A stretch of 64,000 nt of DNA from Prostheceraeus crozeri (taxonomy: Eukaryota; Platyhelminthes; Polycladida; Euryleptidae): contig CAJQUW010010373.1 in NCBI GenBank assembly GCA_907163375.1, positions 1-64,000 of the forward strand, read 5' to 3'. Positions within the stretch are counted from its first letter, which is position 1. Each line of letters begins with the position of its first letter. Positions 21,776 to 32,467 of this stretch are shown here, piece by piece. The position numbers and the translations under genes were made by a program. Below the pieces are notes generated by a model that was not told where the DNA came from, searched no databases, and saw nothing but the letters and a program-made list of their open reading frames with translations.

Positions 21776-21999
21776 AATGCTAGCGATTATAATTACGTGT
21801 TATTGCGCTTTATCAGGGTTGTACTACAATAGTGCTACACTTGTTTATTACATTCGTAATGCACCGTGCGCAATATTCTGCGTAATAATGTGTTGTAATG
21901 CTGTTCTTCTTGAAAATTAAGTAACCTTAATAAGTGTACCACGGCGCTCTAACACGAAAAATTAATACACACACACGCAAGCATAATCGTAAAAGAAAA

Positions 22000-23604
22000 T
22001 AATTCTCTGGAAGTCGTCATTAATATTCAATTCGGTTGCCCTAGACTCATACTTCAAATTATAAGTTAGAATATTTAAGTCTGGACCAAAAATTGGATGG
22101 ACTAAGATGCACTGTAAAATTTCCTTTATTCTATAGATTGACGATGTTTCCCAAATACATGTGGTAATAACTTTAGATAGTCTAGTGGCAAGGATTCCAT
22201 TCCAATACGTTTCCTTTAGTCACTCAGCTTTGTAGCCGCTGCACAACTTTCCCGCTTGTCTGTAACGCCTACCTTGTATGATTCATTCATTACGCTAGGT
22301 ACATGGGCAGCATGTAACCAATACATTGTCTGACCCCTATGTGCAAGCAATCTTAGTACAAACTCACAGGTTTCTCAAGTGATCGTCTTGAAATAGAACA
22401 GTGAAACTCATGTTTACATTATGGATTATTTCCTCGAAACTTTGCAGACTTGCCTGCCAGATTCATCAAATATAAGCTAATCCTCTCAACATGCAGTCTG
22501 ACCAAGTGGATTTCGGGTTTTAGTCATTGTTCCATTATGCATTTCCTGTTCAAAATCCCGCTGGGCGCACAGATATGGACGTCACTCGACAAATGTTCAT
22601 CATATTTCAAGCGATTATCTTCAGCGATTATCTATTAATTTTCATCCACTGCATAATTTGCATTCTTGCTTTTGCTAATAATTCTTGCAAAGCTCAAAGA
22701 GAAATATAAAAACTGCTGATTGCGGCAAATGATTGCGGAACTTTTCTTCTCTCTTCTGCAGGCCTGTTATATCGCGGAAGTTGATACCATTAATTGCTAC
22801 TTGACAAATAAATCAGCTAAATAAATTAACTATTGGTTGTTGAAATTTTAGACGGCCGCCTTAAATAAAGGAATTTAAATTCCGACATTTAGTTGTTCTG
22901 ATAGGAAATAGATCAAGCAGCGTTTGTGATAAGAAAATGACGCTTTGCATCTAAGAATTTTTAAATGATAAAAAAGATAAATATTTTATTTGAAATTCTC
23001 TCAGAAGGAAGGAAATAATTACGAGAAAGTATTCATCTTTCGAATATAGTAAATAAGTGATGCTTCCTATATTTGTCTTTATGCATGTATGTAATTAAGT
23101 ATGCGTGATCCACTAATGTATTATTGAGATTAAATATGTACTAGCCATGATTCCCCATTCTATGTTATTCCCATGCTACAACTCCCATGAAACTGAGGTT
23201 TTCAGTTTTCAATGCCGAATTTTTCGACCGACTTTTCAAAGAAAAAAAGAAGAGAATCTATTCATAAGGATGATGAGTTCCTCTCTAAAAAAAGAAGAGA
23301 ATCTATTCATAAGGATGATGAGTTCCTCTCTAAATAAGCATGTATGGACCAAATGTAATGACAGAAATCTAATATCACCGCCACTACAGTATATATGAAT
23401 TATCTATGAAGCTTGAATCCATTGTCCATAATTTTTGAAATTATTTTTATTATGTATGAAAATTAAAATTCATATTTGATGCGGTTTTAGTAGGTAAAAG
23501 CTTAGGAGCATAAATCTTATCAATAATGGCAGTGCTTTTAATTCTAAAATTCTACCAGCATCGCAAGATGCTTACAAAAAGTTAGAAAAGACAATAACTT
23601 TACA
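22000..23604. other. Interior of the 7-kb element before the Tc1: no gene seen
   Basis: AT-rich, without a convincing ORF. At 23242-23331 a 45-bp unit (AAAAAAAGAAGAGAATCTAT onward) is present twice in tandem. Confidence 0.4.
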
Positions 23605-25000
23605 TATACTCATTGACATAATTAATGAAGCAAACTATCATTGGCTTGAACTGAAGTTTGTTTCATTTTTTCTCAGCTATGATGCAATATCTCGCTTTCT
23701 ATGTATTACCATAATCCATTCAACACATTAGAGAATGGAGAAAGATCTATGGTGGTCAAATTTCAAATTTTGACATCGATACAACTGCCACAATTGCTTT
23801 TACAAATTGAACATAAACGTGAGCTGAAATCCAGCTTTTGTAAAATAAAATGGCACACGATCAGTTTACCAGAGGTATGGCTGGCTATTGGAATGATTCG
23901 TTGTGGTAGAAGTTGTGCGAGTGTTGCCGAAGAGCTGCAACTATCGAGAGTCGTTGTTTGGAGATGGTGGTGTCGATGGAAAGCAGAAGGAGATGTTAAA
24001 AAGAAGAAGGGATCTGGTCGATCAAGAAAGTCTGCAGGAAGGACAGACGCACGTCTAGTTTTAGCTGCAAAGAGGAATAGATTTGTGTCATTCCCAAAGC
24101 TAGTCGTACACTGGAAGAGTGCCTCAAATATAGACTGTAGCGTTCGAACGGCTTACCGAAGATTGCGAGAAGCTGGAATTCAATCGCGACGACCAGCTGT
24201 CCTAATTCCATTGAGTTGTGAGCACCGCAGAAGACGAGTTGCCTGGTGTGATGCCCATCGCTCATGGAATGACCATCACTGGCAGAAAGTCTTGTGGACC
24301 GATGAATCGAGATTCACTCTAGATTTCAATGACGGTCGTGTCAGAGTGCATCGTCTTCCAGGTGAACGCTTTGCCCCATGCTGTATTAAAGAACACGACA
24401 GATTTGATGGTGGAAGTGTTATGCTGTGGGGTGGCATTTGGCATGGCGGACGAACGACAGCAGTCATCAACAAAGGCACGTTGACTGGAGAGAGGTATCT
24501 CAATGAAATTGTGCTTCCTGTTGTTGCCCCAGTGGTCAGGGTGGAGGATCTCGTCTTCCAAGACGACAACGCAAGACCACATCGCTCCTCGGCTGTTATT
24601 GCCACTGTTAGGAGATTGAACATTCAAACCCTTGACTGGCCTGCACGCTCACCTGACTTGTCACCCATTGAACAAGTATGGGACGAGCTTGGGCGGCGAG
24701 TGAGAGACCACTATTCACTTCCACCAGTGTCCCTGAAGATTCTCTCTGAAAGACTGACAGAGCAGTGGCTTCTCCTTGAAACATCCTTCATTCAGAAACT
24801 TCGTGAATCCATGCCATCTCGGATTACTGAATGCATTGGAGCTAGAGGGGGGGGGCACACGCGCTATTAAAGTTGAATCTGCTACATGCGTTGTTTTTCT
24901 GTGCTAGGTGGAGATTGTGACGACATACATGTATATATACCAGTCAAAAATGAAAGAAGTTAAAGAAGTAAATGTTTCAAAAATTTTGTCAATGAGTATA
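23605..25000 (+). mobile_element. Tc1-like transposon with short inverted ends
   Basis: Inverted ends TATACTCATTGACA (23605) and TGTCAATGAGTATA (ending 25000) bracket a single transposase frame, about 1.4 kb in total. TA at each extremity fits the Tc1/mariner TA target. It is nested in the 7-kb element and absent from unit B. Confidence 0.78.
23701..24870 (+). CDS. Tc1-like (DD34E) transposase, full-length open frame
   Basis: A 389-residue frame without interruption. The N-terminal half carries two helix-turn-helix regions (VWLAIGMIRCGRSCASVAEE; ALQLSRVVVWRWW; SVRTAYRRLREAGI). The catalytic core has the first Asp in VLWTDESRF, a glycine-rich box VMLWGGIW, the second Asp in VFQDDNARPH and the Glu in SPDLSPIEQVWDELG. 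Asp-Glu spacing is 34 residues, the Tc1 class. It is about 40 residues longer than usual because the first ATG lies upstream; initiation may be internal. It would cut and paste its element using the 14-bp ends. Intact frame suggests recent activity, though the short ends are a doubt. Confidence 0.9.
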   Translation: MYYHNPFNTLENGERSMVVKFQILTSIQLPQLLLQIEHKRELKSSFCKIKWHTISLPEVWLAIGMIRCGRSCASVAEELQLSRVVVWRWWCRWKAEGDVKKKKGSGRSRKSAGRTDARLVLAAKRNRFVSFPKLVVHWKSASNIDCSVRTAYRRLREAGIQSRRPAVLIPLSCEHRRRRVAWCDAHRSWNDHHWQKVLWTDESRFTLDFNDGRVRVHRLPGERFAPCCIKEHDRFDGGSVMLWGGIWHGGRTTAVINKGTLTGERYLNEIVLPVVAPVVRVEDLVFQDDNARPHRSSAVIATVRRLNIQTLDWPARSPDLSPIEQVWDELGRRVRDHYSLPPVSLKILSERLTEQWLLLETSFIQKLRESMPSRITECIGARGGGHTRY

Positions 25001-25057
25001 CTTACACCTTGAATACGCGCATACATGCATGCATGGAAACCAATGTAATGTTTCATA

Positions 25058-25420
25058 AAGTTTCATTTTACTTGCTTATTGTCAAAAGCGCGTTTCGTCT
25101 GCTCTCAGTAAGTGTGACACGCAGAATGAATCAAACTGATTGATACATGATTCCTGCTCGAATATCGATCAAGCAATGGACAGTCACTGGACAAGCAATC
25201 ACGAAATGAATAAGTGGTAGCTAAAAAGTACGGTACATATACAGAAAAATTACTAATAGGAGAAGAAGTGCATCAACAAATTGGATAAAAAGAAAGGATC
25301 ATTGTTTGATCGATATTCTAGCAGGAATCATGTTTCAATCACTTTGATTCATTCTGCGTGTCACACCTACTGAGAGCAGACGAAACGCGGTTGTGACAAT
25401 AAACAAGTAAAATGAAACTT
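25058..25420. mobile_element. Palindromic insertion with ~120-bp inverted arms
   Basis: Left arm (AAGTTTCATTTTACTTG...) and right arm (...CAAGTAAAATGAAACTT) are inverted copies. The phrase CTGAGAGCAGACGAAACGCG in the right arm again resembles Penelope-type terminal sequences. No ORF. Confidence 0.55.
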
Positions 25421-26357
25421 CTGGCGATATTTTTCATCTGCAAGATGACAGCGGGCAGCAATTGCTTTATCATGCCATAATCCTATATAAATAATATATA
25501 TCTCCAATACAAGAAACATAACAATTATCAAATATTCTTCAATTGTAATATTTTGCATCATTTTTCATTTAAACGAAGTCTATCTTCCTATATGCAGAAC
25601 GTCTATGTTCTATCATCAGCTTATCATTTATCGCATATTTATCATTTATTTCCTGTTTGTTGCAGATCAACTCCTACTACATTTCCCAATGGAAGAGAAA
25701 GAAATATGGAGAATGATTTCTGAGAAACTTTTCATCGAAGCAAGTGTTCAAAAGACTAAAAAGAGAAGATATTAAAAATCATTGGCTGTTTTTTGAATTA
25801 ATGGCGTTTTGTGAATGATCATGAAATTAGTTAAAAAATATTGTGTGTGATTGATTCTCCATAGTGTGATTGATTCTCAAACCAATTTTTTTGAAATCTG
25901 GGCCGGACTTTCACCGACATGTCAAGGGGATTGAAAGCAAAAAGTGCAAATACCTCATACATATTGTTGTCTTTATATTGACATTATCACATTTGCTAAT
26001 CTAAACTGATTATTCTTTACAATCATGATCACATAAAGCGTCAGTATGTCGCGGAAAGGGTTAGACACGCTGTAGCATTAGGAGATGCCATAGACACTGA
26101 ATTTGCCAAAATTCTATGGGACAGGATTTCCAGAAATTCGATAGGACAGGATTTCCCACAAGTCTATGGGACAAATTAGTCCAAGAGGCAATAGGATCAA
26201 AGTTCCCCAAAATTCAATGGGACAAAACTTTCCAACAGTGCCATAGAATAGAGTTCCATAGCAATAGCACTACCCGCTGTAGGAAGATTACAATAATTCC
26301 GTAGGACGTTTCCTATAGGAGTGCCGTAGATTTTGGTTAATCGGGTTAACATCTGAA

Positions 26358-26570
26358 ATGAAAGGAAAATGCTATCAACAGAATGTCATTTACAAGATAG
26401 AATGCAATGTCTATGATAAAATCTACATCGGAGAGCCAAGTAAAACAATCAAACAAAGAATTTACGAACATACAACACAATCGGAATTATTGGGATACAC
26501 GTACAATTCTTACATATGGTTCAATATCATCAAATTTCTAACTGCAAGTGGACAATTCTTTGTGTTGTAA
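26358..26570 (+). pseudogene. Penelope GIY-YIG endonuclease fragment, unit A
   Basis: A 70-residue frame with VIYKIECNVYDKIYIGEPSK and KQRIYEH: both the GIY-equivalent (IYK) and YIG tyrosines and the catalytic Arg are present. The domain is cut short after about 45 residues of similarity and carries no RT. The upstream part of the gene at 19112-19280 is out of frame with it and 7 kb away. Confidence 0.65.
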
Positions 26571-26859
26571 AGAAAAGAGAATGCCGAAAGTCATCTGAGA
26601 CATTGCTCATAAAAAGCTTGCCAACACACGGACTTATCAACACTCATATTTGAACTGTAGCCTTGCAATGGCAAGTAAGTAATTGCAAAACATGGTTAAT
26701 CACATGCATGTCTCAAAATTTTAAATTGCTTTTCTAGAAGTTGGAATTTCCGGTTGATACCAAAACATTTGATGTGCATGACCTTAGAGAAAAGTATGGA
26801 ACAGCACTGCCATGGTCATCAAATAGAGGATTTGAAATTCAAATTTCATACAAATACTG

Positions 26860-26998
26860 CATTAACAACAATGAAATTAAATAAACGATAGATCAAATTG
26901 TCATGCAAAAGATGTGCGGCTGGTCGGATTCGAAACTACGACCAAGGGGAGATGTTTAGTAGACCATGAAAGATGTTTTGTAATGAGAGATAGAAGCA
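26860..26998 (-). repeat. tRNA-derived SINE, third copy, inside a Penelope inverted repeat arm
   Basis: The minus strand reads GGTCGTAGTTTCGAATCC then AGCCGCACATC, with a tail matching the SINE pieces at 5713 and 49119. It interrupts the right arm of a Penelope inverted repeat; the left arm (17921-18300) lacks it, so it is a later insertion. Confidence 0.5.
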
Positions 26999-27195
26999 GC
27001 CAACTTAGTGCTTCATCATTTGAATTCTTGGTCATCCACAGGTGATTTGGAACTTAATGTCAACAGTATCATGGAACTGGCCTCTGGGATTATTTGATGA
27101 AATGGATTATCTAGTTAGAAATCACTTGTATATATTTTTGCCTTAAACAACCGACCTGCATGTCAATGAAGCACAACAACAGAACAGAGACTATC

Positions 27196-29120
27196 AGCAG
27201 GAAGAAAAGGCATCTAGGACAAACACTAGCATTTGAAATGCACATTCAATGAACTTTTATCGATTTGATGAGATTTCAATCTGTGGAGGTCTGCCATCGT
27301 CGGAAATTTACCTTCAACACGATACGAGTTTATAAGTCAAAACGAACAAGAATTCCAGCCGCCTGCGTTTTGCACAAAAATACCACGAACCCATACGAAG
27401 TAATCAACACACAGCATCAAAGCAATAGTTCAGTGGAGGATGCTGCTCATCATAATCAAGGGAATTTGAATCTGATTAAAAGTTCAGCCTGTCAAAAGCT
27501 GTAGAGGGTAGTGTAGATGGATCATGTTCATGACACCACCGCTGCTGAAAATGCAACGTTCGCTTGCAGTGAAGGTGGCTTGGGTAGCAAGATGAGCGGT
27601 TGTTGGCCCATGCTATTCTGCTCAGGTTCGGGTACTGGAAAGCCGGCCTGACCTACTCACTGCAGAGGGTCCTCTGCTCACCCGGGTCGCAAGAACGTCA
27701 TAAGAATGTCACGCTCTTTGATGAAACCTGTTATAAACTTTTAAAATCCTACTAGGAAAACTTTGAAGTTCATACAAGTTAAATGAAAAGTCGAAGCGCC
27801 AATCGGAGTTGAATCATTGGCTGGCATTATTTTCATTCACAAAAGAAATGACGTTTTCATCACATTCTCCAGTATGCCTTGCTAATAAGAATTCTTATTA
27901 AATTTTACGAATCAGCTTTAAAGTAATTCGACGATAACTATAATGATATAATGTTCACTTGACTTCAAAGTTGCATACATACTTAACTTCATAAAGTTTA
28001 GTTCTCGTCTTAATTTTCCTATAATTTTGAAGCAACTTCAAAGTAACATTAAAATAGTTAGTACGTTTAAAGAACTTGAAAGCACTTTGAATTATTATCA
28101 AGTTTTGACAACCCAGGCAAGCCTTGGCCATGTATTGGTCAACTGCACTACCGATCTATCCGTGCAAGTTTATTTCATAGAATGCTCTGCATCGATCCTT
28201 CACCGTCATACAGTGGATTGTAGATAATTTGTCTTTTGCTAGAATAGGGATTAAGTTATCAAATTATCCGGACCGAAAAATTAGCATTGAATCTTTGTCA
28301 GCACGAAAATGAAGTACGAATCGAATTGCAAGAACACGGACACGAATACGAATTGAGTAAATAAGCCTTGACTGTTATACATAATTGAAAATAAGTTTGG
28401 AAAAGAGTAAAGTTATTTATTGTCATATAAAGCACACAATAGGTTATTCAATATATTTCGGTTATTTACACCATAGCCATTAGGCCTATCAAGGAACGAC
28501 TGAGGCTAGGAAAGTTCATGGCATATGCAAGAGCTTTAAAAGTTGTTTTGGTAAATCTAAAGTATTCATCTAAGTAGCTGTACTATATGTAGCAATAAGA
28601 TACATGAATACTTTATAGGTAGAAATAACTTAGAAATCATCGAAGCGATCAAAATAGATGAAAAAAATTATCTACATTGAATAGAAGATTAGAATATAAC
28701 GGAAATTCTTCTTTTACTAAAATTACAGTATAACACATGCATTGCACATTACATGTATGAAATGTGAGAATCATAAATTCTTATTGTTTGATAGTTAAGA
28801 TTACGTAGATCTAATTGCAGTAGGACGTACTTGACAAGTGAACAGGTCTTTAAAATTTGATGTAAAGAATCATAGAATTAGAACCGTTTTAACTTTGAAA
28901 CATGAATGACATCTATAAGTGTATTATGCGTAGAATGGAAAGGCATCTGACAACAGAAACGTGCTGCTAACTCGTCTCTCCACAACCCCCATCCATCCAA
29001 AAATTCGCCATGAAATAAATAGAAATTACATGCAAAAACATTTTTTCAGCCCTTCACATTCAATTCGATTATTTATCGTGGACTTAAGCCTCAAGATAGA
29101 TTCTTTGAGTCTTAAATCTT
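27196..29120. other. Inter-unit stretch: no gene seen
   Basis: AT-rich and without a convincing gene. A frame at 27265-27504 (79 codons) has no recognisable domain and is left uncalled. Confidence 0.35.
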
Positions 29121-29660
29121 GTTTGTAAATCGTTTGTATCTGATGAAGAATTGCATATCATCTATACATCCTATGTTAGATCTATTTTGGAGTATGCTTG
29201 TCCCGTATTTGTGAGCTTGAATAAAACATTGTCTCTCCGATTAGAAAGAATAGACAAAAGAGCACATCGCATCATTTATAGAAACAGTGCAAGAGAGTGT
29301 GACTGCTCCATTGATGAAATTTCAAAGCGTCGTTTTATGTTTATCAAAAGACTTTATTTACATGCAGCATCTAGTGTTACTCATTGTGTTCATTGTTTGA
29401 TACCCAAACGTCTTGTGTATTGAAATCATCCATGCATACCTCTTTGTAGAACCGTAAAAATGAAGTCATCTCTTTTTCCTTCATGGCTTGTCATTTATGC
29501 AAATTTCTCAGTGAAAAGTTATGAAATCAATCTATGGTGTTCACATGTCACTGAATGTCTTTTTATGAATGCATTTAACTCTGATTAGCGTCAATGTTGA
29601 TCGATGTATGGTGCATTTTGATCTTCATTTCATTAAATAAAACACTTTTCTATTCTAAAT
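29121..29660 (+). pseudogene. LINE reverse transcriptase C-terminal fragment
   Basis: The frame 29151-29423 includes IIYTSYVRSILEYACPVF and RLERIDKRAHRII, the thumb/post-RT region of CR1/Jockey-type non-LTR retrotransposons. Everything upstream, including the catalytic YxDD box, is missing, as usual for 5'-truncated copies. A possible 3' end lies near TTAAATAAAACAC (about 29633). Confidence 0.7.
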
Positions 29661-29775
29661 TTGGTTCATTGTATGCTGTTGTCATTATCTTAATGTTGAC
29701 TTTGTTATTTTTACAGGATATTTTGTGGTTTAAAAATTATGAAGGAAATGTATTTAATTGCTCTCTGATACAAAA

Positions 29776-29860
29776 AGCCCAAGTGATAGTTATCGCACTC
29801 TAGCATTCGTCGAGACCGAAGGTCGAAGCCTAGAGTACGATAACTGCCTTATGGCTTGAC
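29776..29860. repeat. Short palindrome with GAGACCGAAGGTCGAAG loop
   Basis: Arms AGTTATCGCACTCTAG and CTAGAGTACGATAACT surround a loop CATTCGTCGAGACCGAAGG and a few more bases. Layout matches the palindromes at 18490 and 62350, with different arm sequence. Confidence 0.55.
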
Positions 29861-30055
29861 AGCGCGGCGGAGACGATTTCCACGGTTTCAGCACGCTGTC
29901 ATACTTTGATGCTTTAATCAACCATTCAGAAAATTATTTGCAGATAACGCTTCAATGCATTCATCTTATCATTACTGTCCTTCAACAGGAAAAAGAATTA
30001 TCCAATAGAGCGCTAAGTTAGCGTCTTCATAGCGTATTGCTTCATGAAATGACGC
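29859..30055. repeat. Direct repeat, first copy
   Basis: The sequence AGCGCGGCGGAGACGATTTC through GCGCTAAGTTAGCGTCTTCA recurs at 30772-30970 with indels. Both copies are followed about 50 bp later by the left end of the CACAGAATTA MITE, so the duplicated block included that end. Confidence 0.7.
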
Positions 30056-30104
30056 TATGCCAATTAGACTGTGTCACAGTAGAAAGTTTTTGGACAATTT
30101 CGAC

Positions 30105-30488
30105 CACAGAATTAGACAGGTCGTCTCTTCTTCCGTTTGACTAGAAGGGAAACATTGGAGCATGTAACGTTAATGAAATGGCACAATCTGCTGAAGTAAT
30201 ACCATAGCAATCGAACAATGAGCAGCCAGTTCAACATTAAACACGCCAAATTGTCCGAGAAAACTTTTGCGTAATGATCTGAATTCTTCGAATCTGAAGG
30301 AATCGTGGCGATCGGAGCATTTTGAAGGCATTCAGAACAATCCGCAAGCGACGCACGACTATTTTTCCTATCTCTGTAAGGTATAAAAAATTTCTTTTTG
30401 CCCTCTTATTAAGTTGCTGCATGTGCCATCTGCTTGAATCAGTTTGCACTTCTAGCAAAGTGATACGATTAAACAATCTAATTCTGTG
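30105..30488 (+). mobile_element. hAT-like MITE (CACAGAATTA family), internally shortened
   Basis: 384 bp, starts CACAGAATTAGACAGG and ends CTAATTCTGTG. Flanks ATTTCGAC (30097-30104) and ATTTCGGC (30489-30496) match at 7 of 8 bases, as expected for an aged 8-bp target duplication. Confidence 0.8.
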
Positions 30489-30771
30489 ATTTCGGCAGAT
30501 AATTGCAGCTGACAATAATTCGATTTCTATGGCTTGTCGAATGTTTCATCATAGAGATCTCAAGGTGAGCGCCATCTTAGCGTCATTATAGCGCTGTTCA
30601 TCGAAATATTTGGCACGTGTTTCAGAAAAACTCCATACTTAAACATTGTAAACATCAATTGTTCTATTTCTATGTGCTGAAATACACGAACGTCTGCATA
30701 CAACCGCAGTGCGATAAGAAATTTAGCAGCCATGCAGCGATAAATTCTTCGATAATGTTTATTGCTTCATA

Positions 30772-30970
30772 GCGCGGCGGAGACGATTTCAGCGATTTCA
30801 GCACGCTGTCATACTTTGATGCTTTAATTAACCATTCAGATGACTCATTTTGCAGATGACGCTTCACTGAGATGAACTTTTCAATCTTATCATTACTGTC
30901 CTCCAACAGGATAGAGAATTATCCGATACAGCGCTAAGTTAGCGTCTTCATAGCACATTCCTTCATGAAA
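30772..30970. repeat. Direct repeat, second copy
   Basis: Second copy of the block at 29859-30055. On the minus strand it has an open frame to an ATG at 30906 (MEDSNDKIEKFISVKRHLQN); the first copy has stops in that frame. No domain is recognised. Confidence 0.65.
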
Positions 30971-30987
30971 TTAGAATGAGTGTCACA

Positions 30988-31040
30988 GTCACCGAATTAG
31001 ACAGGTCGTCTCTTCTTCAGTTTGACGAGAAAGGAAGCAT
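30988..31040 (+). mobile_element. Terminal fragment of the CACAGAATTA MITE
   Basis: About 50 bp (GAATTAGACAGGTCGTCTC onward) match the left end of the MITE, then similarity stops. It is the downstream part of a direct duplication (29859-30130 repeated at 30772-31040), so it was probably copied along rather than inserted independently. Confidence 0.55.
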
Positions 31041-31445
31041 TGGATCCATGGTCCACAAATGAGAGGCTCGATCCAGACGAATACGGCATGATTAAAAAAC
31101 TGTTCATCGCTGATATCAAAGAAAATAGAATTTCTTGTTTGTTCAGGAGAGGAACATAATTGACTTCCTTTTGTAAGAGATTGATTTTTATTATAAAGGT
31201 TGCAATAGAGCATTCCCAAGGTCCATTCTTCAACGGCACTGATCAAAATTATTCTCTTTCTACTTCGAGTGGAGCTTGCACTATTGAGGCTCGTTTGACG
31301 CTTATGTGCGATAAATAATGTAGTTATTAGGCCTATTACTCGTTATCGTAATTTTTTCATCAATGCATCGTTAAGTATCCGAAACAGACACACACTTATA
31401 GTTTAAACTCTTCTCTTGTTAAATGATAATCTCACAAGTTCTTAC

Positions 31446-31634
31446 CATCGTTTGGCGAAGATAGCGGTCAAAGTAGAGTTCTTCTGCAGTCTTTTCCCGA
31501 TCTAGAATTCTTGGTTTGGACAAGATTGTCTTCAGTGTTTGAAAATCCGTTAAATCTTGTGCTGTGCGGTGACTGGTGCCAGACACACACACGCTGATGG
31601 TAACCACCACGATGATGCTCAGAATTGACTTCAT
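31446..31634 (-). CDS. First coding exon of a small secreted protein, function unknown
   Basis: ATG at 31634 opens MKSILSIIVVVTISVCVSG, a textbook signal peptide with a likely cut after CVSG or nearby. It is followed by about 44 hydrophilic residues ending DRYLRQTM. The exon ends at 31446 with ATG|GTAAGA, a good donor. A TTTTTGTTGTAG acceptor-like sequence directly precedes the ATG, so a 5'UTR exon may exist. The body has an acidic/basic mix (LSKPRILDREKT) and no cysteines, which could suit a peptide precursor, but no family is recognised. The next exon is not identified; 31246-30989 is an open candidate. Confidence 0.5.
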
Positions 31635-31918
31635 CTACAACAAAAAGGGTATCATCATGTTCATCAGAAAGGTAATTGAATGTGCCGTGTATTTTACGAA
31701 TTTTCTCTCTTTTGCTACAATTAGCTGAGAAGGTGTCTCCAAGTCGCTAGCCTACGCTTCGATATATCCGCTGATAGGTAGGTAATCGAAACCACTCATC
31801 GACATGGTGGCTTGCATCTAGAGCACCAGCCGACATCAGAGTAGCGATTTTGTGCTACATTCTATAGCAGCGATCTTTCTGTTACATTCGTCTCAATGGA
31901 AACCATACAATGAATGAT

Positions 31919-32467
31919 TCATAAGAGACGCAGTGAAAGGAATGAATGAGTTCTGGCGGCGCAAAGAGGCGTGAAAGATTTACACTCGCAATGGTTTCCA
32001 CATATTATTCGGCGGCAACGACGACGTACTTTCTCAATCTTCTCCTTGTTCGACTCACTCATGCCAATTATTATAGGAGAGCAGTACTCCAGCGCATTCA
32101 AAATCAATGCATTGTACAGTGTTATCAAGTCTTTCTGCCGTATATCGCTACGTAGTTTCTTGAGCATGAAAATTCTATGCGATGCCCTCTTGCATATCAT
32201 CTCAACATGCGAGTTCCGTCGAAGGTCACTGCTATAAATGATTCCGAGGATTCTCAAGTCTTTCACCGATTCCACGTTGTCAAGGCAGATCGAAATTGGA
32301 GATCCTTTCTTCACAATCATCATTCTTGTTTTCTTTGTATTTAGAGAGAGGCCATGCTTAGCAGCCCAGGTGCCTACATGCTCGATCTCATCACGTACCA
32401 GTATGTCATGTTCTGAAGCTGATTTGAAAGGGATAATGCATACAACATCATCAGCATATTTCGTCAT
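31919..32467 (-). pseudogene. LINE reverse transcriptase fragment (CR1/Jockey type)
   Basis: A 182-residue minus-strand frame beginning at the catalytic box KYADDVVCIIPF. It continues with HGLSLNTKKTRMMIV, LRILGIIYSSDL and the post-RT LYNALILNALEYCSPII and KVRRRCRRIICG. The fingers domain and endonuclease are missing upstream. Truncated and presumed dead. Confidence 0.8.

Larger units (their letters stand above)
19281..26345. mobile_element. 7.1-kb composite element with CCCGATTAACC inverted ends
   Basis: The left end CCCGATTAACCAAA and right end TTTGGTTAATCGGG are inverted repeats with about 28 of 33 matching bases. Unit B has the empty site with one TTAA; A reads CTGCTT then the element then TTAACATC. 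This suggests a TTAA-type target with two bases lost at the left, as for piggyBac-like elements. Subterminal AGTGCCATAG-like words recur at both ends. No piggyBac transposase is seen. Inside are a Penelope fold-back (20459-21775), a Tc1 element (23605-25000) and another palindrome (25058-25420). Confidence 0.72.
1..26755 (+). repeat. Duplication unit A (left copy of ~38-kb offset segmental duplication)
   Basis: Positions 1-26755 align collinearly with 37927-64000 in the same orientation. Seen directly: the GM2A-like exons, the lectin-like exons, the 26-bp minisatellite, the tRNA-like SINE pieces and long non-coding stretches recur in the same order. Only scattered substitutions separate them apart from discrete insertions. 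A-only insertions lie at about 640-770, 8580-11620, 13064-15526 and 19281-26345. The left end is cut by the window start, so the true boundary is unknown. This could be a real tandem duplication or two haplotypes placed in series by an assembler. Confidence 0.93.
17921..27190 (+). mobile_element. Penelope-like element with inverted terminal repeats, split by a 7-kb insertion (unit A)
   Basis: Left arm 17921-18300 is repeated in reverse at 26687-27190 (the right arm is longer because a SINE interrupts it). Between them on the plus strand lie a short coding-like piece at 19112-19280 and a GIY-YIG domain at 26358-26570. Inverted terminal repeats are known for Penelope-like elements. A 7065-bp element (19281-26345) was inserted between these two pieces. 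No RT domain is seen, so the element is partial. The equivalent in B (61789 to the window end) lacks the 7-kb insertion. Confidence 0.7.

Noticed and set aside
24276..24623. Minus-strand frames opposite the Tc1 transposase
   Set aside because: They are shadows of the plus-strand coding frame, with no independent features.
27265..27504. 79-codon frame between the units
   Set aside because: No recognisable motif, no splice support, and typical length for chance frames here.
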